NCBI RefSeq assembly: GCF_007991335.1
Contig: NZ_BJYD01000006.1
Span: forward strand, 201,073-265,072
Direction of reading: 5' to 3'
Origin: Halobacillus faecis
GTDB taxonomy: Bacteria; Bacillota; Bacilli; Bacillales; Halobacillaceae
Length of the DNA stretch: 64,000 bases
Made by a program: the position numbers and the translations under genes. This document shows, piece after piece, positions 59,038-64,000 of this stretch; the first letter of the stretch is position 1, and each line of letters opens with the position of its first letter. A model generated the notes under the pieces. The model was not told the origin of the DNA, did not search any database, and saw only the letters and a list, made by a program, of their open reading frames with translations.

Positions 59038-60273
59038 TTGAAGATCAATCAAAAAAGATTTCAGGAACACATCGAAACCCTAGCCAAAATCGGAAAGATT
59101 GGAGAAACCGGTGTCTGCCGCCTCGCACATTCAAAAGAAGATCGAGAAGCTGTCGATGTTGTCCGTCTCTGGATGGAAGAAGCCGGACTGGATACACACA
59201 TCGATGGATTTGGAAACTTAGTTGGTCGTATCGAAGGAAAAGAAAAAGATAAACCGATCCTCATGTTAGGTTCCCACATTGACTCCCAACCTTATGGCGG
59301 GCGCTATGACGGAACGTTAGGTGCTTTAGGCGCTATTGAAGTTGTACATACGATGAAAGAAGAAGGCATCACCCCCAACCGCTCCATTGAGGTGATCTGT
59401 TTTGCTGACGAAGAAGGGTCAAGGTTCAATAAAGGCGTTTTTGGCGTCCGTGGAATCATCGGCCAGCTCGAAGAAGGCGAACTCGAACGAAAAGATAAAA
59501 ATGGAGTGACCCGCTTAGAGGCTCTCAGAGAATTCGGCGTGGAACCAGATTTGAGCCAAAGTCCTGTCTATAAACCTGGCGATATTGAAGCTTTCCTTGA
59601 ACTCCATATTGAACAGGGACCTGTCCTCGAATCCCAGGACAAACCCGTTGGAATCGTATCGGCCATATCCGGTCCGATCTGGCTGACGGTGACTCTTGAA
59701 GGTTTTGCTGGCCACGCAGGATCCGTGCCAATGAACTTGAGGCAGGATGCGTTTCTTGGAGCCTCCATCATTACAAAAGAGTTTAATGAACTTGTCCGCA
59801 ATGAAGGCACGCCGAATACAGTCGGTACCGTTGGCAGTGTCCAGACTTTCCCGAACTCCCGCAACATCATCCCTGAAAAAGTCGAGTTCACGATTGACCT
59901 TCGCGATATTGACTTGGATGCCCGCACAAAACTCGAAAAGAAACTGTATGAAATCATCGAACGCACGAGCAAAGAACTGAACCTTGAATACTCAATCAGT
60001 GAAGACACACGCAGTGATCCACGCTATTGCGCAGACTGGATTAAAGACATCATGAAAACAGAAGACGAACAACTCGGTTACGATTCACCAACCTTGATGA
60101 GCGGACCTTTTCACGATGCCTTATTCATGTCCTATATCAGTGATTACGGTATGATTTTTGTCCGTTGTGAAAAAGGCATCAGCCACAACCCGTTGGAGTT
60201 TGCCGAAATGGAGGACATGGAAAAGGGCGTGGAACTTCTTTATCACACAGCGATGAACATCGCTCAGTCTTAA
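59038..60273 (+). CDS. M20 amidase: N-carbamoyl-amino-acid hydrolase/allantoate amidohydrolase-like
   Basis: A 411-residue dinuclear metallo-amidase: LGSHIDSQPYGGRYDGTLGA (metal His and Asp near 81-92), CFADEEGSRFNKGVFGVRG (Glu pair), FLELHIEQGPVLES, the dimer-domain GFAGHAGSVPMNLRQDA, and the final SGPFHDALFMS and GISHNPLEFAE. Such enzymes remove carbamoyl or ureido groups with release of CO2 and ammonia. The start is TTG after AAGGAGG. It is the first gene of a four-gene catabolic operon. Confidence 0.9.
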   Translation: MKINQKRFQEHIETLAKIGKIGETGVCRLAHSKEDREAVDVVRLWMEEAGLDTHIDGFGNLVGRIEGKEKDKPILMLGSHIDSQPYGGRYDGTLGALGAIEVVHTMKEEGITPNRSIEVICFADEEGSRFNKGVFGVRGIIGQLEEGELERKDKNGVTRLEALREFGVEPDLSQSPVYKPGDIEAFLELHIEQGPVLESQDKPVGIVSAISGPIWLTVTLEGFAGHAGSVPMNLRQDAFLGASIITKEFNELVRNEGTPNTVGTVGSVQTFPNSRNIIPEKVEFTIDLRDIDLDARTKLEKKLYEIIERTSKELNLEYSISEDTRSDPRYCADWIKDIMKTEDEQLGYDSPTLMSGPFHDALFMSYISDYGMIFVRCEKGISHNPLEFAEMEDMEKGVELLYHTAMNIAQS

Positions 60274-60288
60274 ATGGAGGGAGATGAA

Positions 60289-61899
60289 ATGAAAGCAACC
60301 AAAGTATTCATCAATGGAGAAGTCATCACCGCCGATCAGTCAGGCACCGTTCATGAAGCCCTAGCTGTCAAAGGAGAGCGTATTCTCCAAGTTGGAACAA
60401 CGACCGACATTATGGAACGGTGCGATGCTCATACAGAGATCATTGATTTGAATGGAAAAAGTCTGCTTCCCGGATTCAACGATGCCCATGCCCACCTCGA
60501 GTTATACGGCACCAATCAGCTCGGCGTCAACTTGAAGCAGGAGGATTCCATAGAATCTATCATTGAAAAACTTCAAATGCGGGCTGAGGAAACACCCTCT
60601 GGAGAATGGATCCGCGGATGGGGTTACAATCAGAACACACTGCTCGAAGATCGCCATCTGACCAAATGGGATTTGGACAAAGTGTCCACGTCCCACCCCA
60701 TCATTGTCGTACGCACGTGTGGTCATATATCATGTGTGAACAGCAAAGCTCTAGAAATGGCAGGTCTCACGTCACAAACACCGAACCCTCCCGGTGGCAC
60801 CTATCACAGAGATAATGAGGAACTTACCGGTCTATTGCTAGAAGCCGCCCATATGGAGATGTTCCAGCTTGCTGATTATTCAGAAGCAGAGGTGATGCTC
60901 GGACTGCAAATCGCCTCGGACCATTTTTCACAAAACGGAATAACGAGTGTCCATGATGCAGGTGGATACGGCACCAAACACATCCGTTATTTACAAAAGG
61001 CAGCCCAAGAAGGAAAGATTACACAGCGACTCTATGTCATGTATGGTTCCCTCTACGATTCTCCATCCGTTGTCAAAGCAGGTGTAGAGAGCGGCATCAT
61101 GACAGGACTCGGAGACGATACATTTAAAGTCGGCCCTGCGAAAGTTTTTATTGATGGAAGCAGCAGCGGTCCGACATGCAAAACCCGTGATCCATATAAA
61201 AGTAATCCAAATGATTCTGGAATTCTATATATGAACCAAAACGAATTAGACCGACATCTCCTACCGGCGCATAAACAAGGATGGCAGATCACCGCACACG
61301 CTATGGGGGACGAAGCCGTACATATGCTGCTGACCACAATTGAGCGAGCGCTCAATCACAGTGGGAATATTAACCATCGTCACAGACTTGAGCATGCAGG
61401 GATCACTCCCCCTGACCTTGTAGAAAGGATAAAATCGACCCTTGCTGTCCCCATTCCAAACCCTGCTTTTCTTTACGAATTTGGGGATGGATATATCAAC
61501 GATTACGGCGACAGAGTCCACCACTTTTTCCCGTTAAAAAGTTACGTGGATCAGAACATCCCGTTTGCCATCGGCTCTGATAGCCCGATTACAACGGTGA
61601 ATCCGCTGATCGGCATCCACGCAGCCGTCAATCGGACAAGCAAACACGGCCACCCTGTAGGGCAAAACCAATCCATTACGGTCGAAGAAGCGATCCGTGC
61701 TTATACATGGGCAGGGGCTTATGCCAGTAATGAGGAAGATTTAAAAGGAACCTTAGAACCAGACAAGTACGCGGATCTTGTGATTCTCGATCAATCCATT
61801 TTGCGTTGTCCTTCCCTCCAACTGAAGGAGATCCAAGTAGAAATGACGATTCTAAATGGAGATATCGTGTTTGAAAAACAAAAGGAGGATGCCCATTGA
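60289..61899 (+). CDS. YtcJ-type amidohydrolase
   Basis: A 536-residue metal-dependent amidohydrolase: LLPGFNDAHAHLELYG metal motif near residue 58, VVRTCGHISCVNSKAL, KVFIDGSSSGPTCKTRDPYK, AMGDEAVHMLLTTIERA, HRLEHAG and FAIGSDSPITTVNPLIGI. It fits the YtcJ/AepA family, some members of which cleave N-acyl or formyl amides. The start at 60289 follows GGAGGGAG. It lies between the M20 amidase and the transporter, so a shared amide substrate is likely. Confidence 0.88.
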   Translation: MKATKVFINGEVITADQSGTVHEALAVKGERILQVGTTTDIMERCDAHTEIIDLNGKSLLPGFNDAHAHLELYGTNQLGVNLKQEDSIESIIEKLQMRAEETPSGEWIRGWGYNQNTLLEDRHLTKWDLDKVSTSHPIIVVRTCGHISCVNSKALEMAGLTSQTPNPPGGTYHRDNEELTGLLLEAAHMEMFQLADYSEAEVMLGLQIASDHFSQNGITSVHDAGGYGTKHIRYLQKAAQEGKITQRLYVMYGSLYDSPSVVKAGVESGIMTGLGDDTFKVGPAKVFIDGSSSGPTCKTRDPYKSNPNDSGILYMNQNELDRHLLPAHKQGWQITAHAMGDEAVHMLLTTIERALNHSGNINHRHRLEHAGITPPDLVERIKSTLAVPIPNPAFLYEFGDGYINDYGDRVHHFFPLKSYVDQNIPFAIGSDSPITTVNPLIGIHAAVNRTSKHGHPVGQNQSITVEEAIRAYTWAGAYASNEEDLKGTLEPDKYADLVILDQSILRCPSLQLKEIQVEMTILNGDIVFEKQKEDAH

Positions 61900-62117
61900 C
61901 CAAGCAAAAGTTTATTAAAATATACTGTCTTTCTTTAACCATCCCATTTTTACTTCTCGTCTTCCCGTTGTTCTCCATCGCCAACAGGGAAACACCATTC
62001 ATTATCGGTTTACCTTTTTCAGTATTCTGGGTCATTTTTTGGATCGTTGTCACGTTCATCATCGTCTTATTCCTATACAAAATCGATCCTGACAAAGACG
62101 AAAAGGAGGTCCACTAA
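61896..62117 (+). CDS. DUF3311 small membrane subunit of the symporter
   Basis: A 73-residue protein with two membrane segments (LSLTIPFLLLVFPLFSIA and FSVFWVIFWIVVTFIIVLFL) and a charged end (KIDPDKDEKEVH). DUF3311 genes stand directly before SSS-family symporters and are thought to be small partner subunits. The start is TTG, overlapping the amidohydrolase stop by four bases, with AAAGGAGGATG upstream; its stop touches the symporter start. Confidence 0.85.
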   Translation: MTKQKFIKIYCLSLTIPFLLLVFPLFSIANRETPFIIGLPFSVFWVIFWIVVTFIIVLFLYKIDPDKDEKEVH

Positions 62118-63587
62118 ATGGCACAATGGCAAATTGCAATGATCATGATGATCGGTTATCTCGTCGTCGCTTTATTCATCGGAGTTTTAGCTGGCCGTAA
62201 CCAGGACAAAAGTTCACTAGAAGAATTCACCACAGCGAAAGGGAATCTCGGGCTATTCGTCATGTGGTTCCTCATGGGTGGAGCCGTTTTCAGCGCCTTC
62301 TCCTTCCTTGGCGCACCAGGATGGGCCTTTTCCCGCGGTGCACCAGCTTTGTACATCATCACCTATACTGCCTTCGCCATCTTGCCTTGGTATATCATTG
62401 GCCCGAAAATCGGTGCCATTGGCCGCAAGCACAACATCTATACGGTCGCCGGGTTTTTACAGCTGCGCTACTCCAGCCGTGTGATTGCCATGATTATCGG
62501 AATTGTCGCTTTACTGGCTTCCATCCAGTACTTGGCCACACAAATGAAAGGGATGGCCTATATCTTCAACATCATGACAGAAGGACGGATTCCATTCTGG
62601 CTTGGTGCGCTGCTTTCTTACGGAATCGTCGTCGTCTACGTAGCTACCGGTGGACTTAGGGCGGCTGCCTGGTCTGATGTATTTCAAGGAATTCTCATGA
62701 TCGTCATTTCCTGGACGGTCGGGCTAACAATCGTCAATCAGCTTCACGACAGTGTGCCGAACATGTTCCGTAATCTGACCCAGGACAACCCGGGCTTTCT
62801 GCAAATCGGTGCCGAAGGATCAACGATGTCCATGATGGCCTACACCACCACCATACTGGTATCAACCATCGGGTTTCTCATGTGGCCGCACTTGTTTTCA
62901 AAATCCTATGCCACAAAAGCACGTACCATCAAGAAAACCGTGCTCGTCTATCCGATGTTTGCCTTGTTCCTAATCCCGCTCCTGTTTGTCGGGTTCTCTG
63001 CTGTCAACGTCATCCAATCCGACCAAATCGGTTCACCGGATGAAATTCTACCCTACTTGATTACAACGGTTCTCACATTGCCGGGCTGGGTGTATGGCCT
63101 TGTCGGTGCTGGTGCGCTTGCTGCAGCCATGAGTACTGCAGATGCCATCACGCACAGTGCATCCCTTGAGTTTACAGATGGCTTGATCCGCAACGTCAAA
63201 AGAGATCTATCATCGAAAGCAACCCTTTTAATCATGAGGATCGGCGTTTTTGTCATCGGTGGACTCGCCTATTTCATTACCGTCTTCGGCGGACAGGGAT
63301 TGATTGCCCTCCTCCTCGGAGCCTACGGATCAATCGTCCAATTCGCCCCAGGGGTGTACGGTGCTTTATATTCGAAAAAAATCACTGCTCCCGCTGTCAT
63401 TACAGGGTTAATCTCAGGTACCGTCGTCAACTATTACTTCCAGCTTATTGCGGACGCTCCACCATTGGATATTAATCCTGGTATCCTCGGCTTAATCGTC
63501 AACGTTGGACTCGTCGTCCTGATCAGTGCTTTTTCTCAAGGAAAAGAAATGCCAATGGCAGAGGAGTATAGAAAAATCGGTTCATAA
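62118..63587 (+). CDS. Sodium:solute symporter (SSS family)
   Basis: A 489-residue transporter with 13 predicted membrane segments: start MAQWQIAMIMMIGYLVVALF, then EEFTTAKGNLGLFVMWFLMG (core of the SSS helix region), GGLRAAAWSDVFQGILMIVI and AAAMSTADAITHSASLEFTD (Na+-site signature ST-DA). It imports an organic solute with Na+, presumably the amide or carbamoyl compound cleaved by the upstream enzymes. Na+ coupling suits a halophile. AAAGGAGGTCC precedes the ATG. Confidence 0.9.
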   Translation: MAQWQIAMIMMIGYLVVALFIGVLAGRNQDKSSLEEFTTAKGNLGLFVMWFLMGGAVFSAFSFLGAPGWAFSRGAPALYIITYTAFAILPWYIIGPKIGAIGRKHNIYTVAGFLQLRYSSRVIAMIIGIVALLASIQYLATQMKGMAYIFNIMTEGRIPFWLGALLSYGIVVVYVATGGLRAAAWSDVFQGILMIVISWTVGLTIVNQLHDSVPNMFRNLTQDNPGFLQIGAEGSTMSMMAYTTTILVSTIGFLMWPHLFSKSYATKARTIKKTVLVYPMFALFLIPLLFVGFSAVNVIQSDQIGSPDEILPYLITTVLTLPGWVYGLVGAGALAAAMSTADAITHSASLEFTDGLIRNVKRDLSSKATLLIMRIGVFVIGGLAYFITVFGGQGLIALLLGAYGSIVQFAPGVYGALYSKKITAPAVITGLISGTVVNYYFQLIADAPPLDINPGILGLIVNVGLVVLISAFSQGKEMPMAEEYRKIGS

Positions 63588-63588
63588 T

Positions 63589-63627
63589 AAAAAGGACGCT
63601 GAGTTTACTAAACTCAGCGTCCTTTTT
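63589..63627 (+). terminator. Terminator of the symporter operon
   Basis: AAAAGGACGCTGAGTTT pairs with AAACTCAGCGTCCTTTT around a four- to five-base loop and is followed by a T-run. Confidence 0.92.
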
Positions 63628-63727
63628 CATGAATAATCAAGCGGGGGCAATCTCTGCAAAGATAAACATCAAGAAGAGGGACCCGAAAAGAATAGCCCTT
63701 GTGACTTTGATAGGACAAGGGTGCTTG

Positions 63728-64000
63728 CTACACCCTCAATCTTATCCAACCCGTCTCTTTCGGGAAGTCCTCACGAGTCAGTATCCTCCCTTCGATCCAT
63801 TGCCTGTACGCCGTCATGGTACCATCATGCGTAACAACAAAAACGCGGTCTTTCGCTTGTTGTTTACACCAATGAATCAGTTCAGAAGCCACATCTCCAA
63901 AGTTCTCTTCAGGGATTTCGTTAATCCCCGCTTCCCATCGTTCACCAATCAAGTGAAAGTCCGGAAATTCAGCAGACACCTGCTTTTCACCTAGTGTCCG
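63728..64000 (-). CDS. Histidine phosphatase family protein, C-terminal part (5' end off window)
   Basis: The last 90 or so residues of a phosphoglycerate-mutase-fold enzyme: ERWEAGINEIPEENFGDVAS, then FVVTHDGTMTAYRQWIEGR. The histidine in VVTHDGT is the second active-site histidine of this superfamily; the first (RHG) must lie beyond position 64000. An in-frame GTG at 63979 is internal, because the frame runs on upstream (RTLGEKQ) to the edge. The substrate cannot be inferred. Confidence 0.75.
   Translation of the reverse strand, partial: RTLGEKQVSAEFPDFHLIGERWEAGINEIPEENFGDVASELIHWCKQQAKDRVFVVTHDGTMTAYRQWIEGRILTREDFPKETGWIRLRV

Overview
The window looks like chromosomal DNA of a low-GC, endospore-forming, probably halophilic member of the Bacillaceae; Halobacillus or a close relative is the best guess. 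Grounds are B. subtilis-like gene sets (YhcYZ-YhdA, YfhF, KtrCD, YjzC, an SleL-type spore lysin, MtlA/MtlR/MtlF/MtlD), strong AGGAGG-type ribosome sites, many GTG/TTG starts, and the CrtQ/CrtO pair for glycosylated acyl C30 carotenoids typical of pigmented halophilic cocci and rods. No rRNA, tRNA, CRISPR array, transposase or prophage was recognised. Species assignment is inference.

Layout. 1-5.3 kb: an interrupted second beta-clamp gene behind a LexA box, a Nudix hydrolase, small proteins, a 2H phosphoesterase, a DUF2268 lipoprotein and a DUF4097 protein. 5.4-10 kb: crtQ-crtO, two alpha/beta hydrolases and a GNAT enzyme. 10-17 kb: MFS exporter (apparent ATT start, attenuator-like leader), nucleoside hydrolase, spore GH18 lysin, small membrane proteins. 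17-24 kb: ktrD-ktrC, an ABC-2 exporter (apparent ATC start, palindromic operator), then a dense run of very small membrane proteins including a PspC protein. 24-32 kb: YhcY/YhcZ two-component system with azoreductase, a MerR/coiled-coil protein, lipoproteins, more tiny membrane proteins and a second PspC-like protein. 32-38.6 kb: an 1138-residue polytopic membrane protein, YfhF, a LytTR-DUF3021 pair, a lysozyme-like protein. 38.8-44.7 kb: an NIS siderophore operon (two IucA/IucC synthetases and a PLP decarboxylase) diverging from a FhuF-like ferric reductase, with one Fur box between. 44.9-50.4 kb: mannitol PTS operon region with MtlR. 51.5-64 kb: an AlsS-like enzyme plus aldehyde dehydrogenase, glutamate dehydrogenase, an azoreductase behind a pseudoknot-forming leader, YjzC, an APH-family kinase, and an amidohydrolase/DUF3311/sodium-symporter catabolic operon; the window ends inside a histidine phosphatase.

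The most unusual items are (i) the SOS-box-preceded DnaN paralogue with a single in-frame stop, (ii) the nested-stem plus pseudoknot leader of azoR, (iii) two transporter genes that seem to start at ATT or ATC, (iv) two families of short repeats, one dispersed 11 kb apart, and (v) about ten small membrane proteins of 49-90 residues, most of them in two clusters flanking a two-component system. All calls come from reading the sequence; no database search was run.
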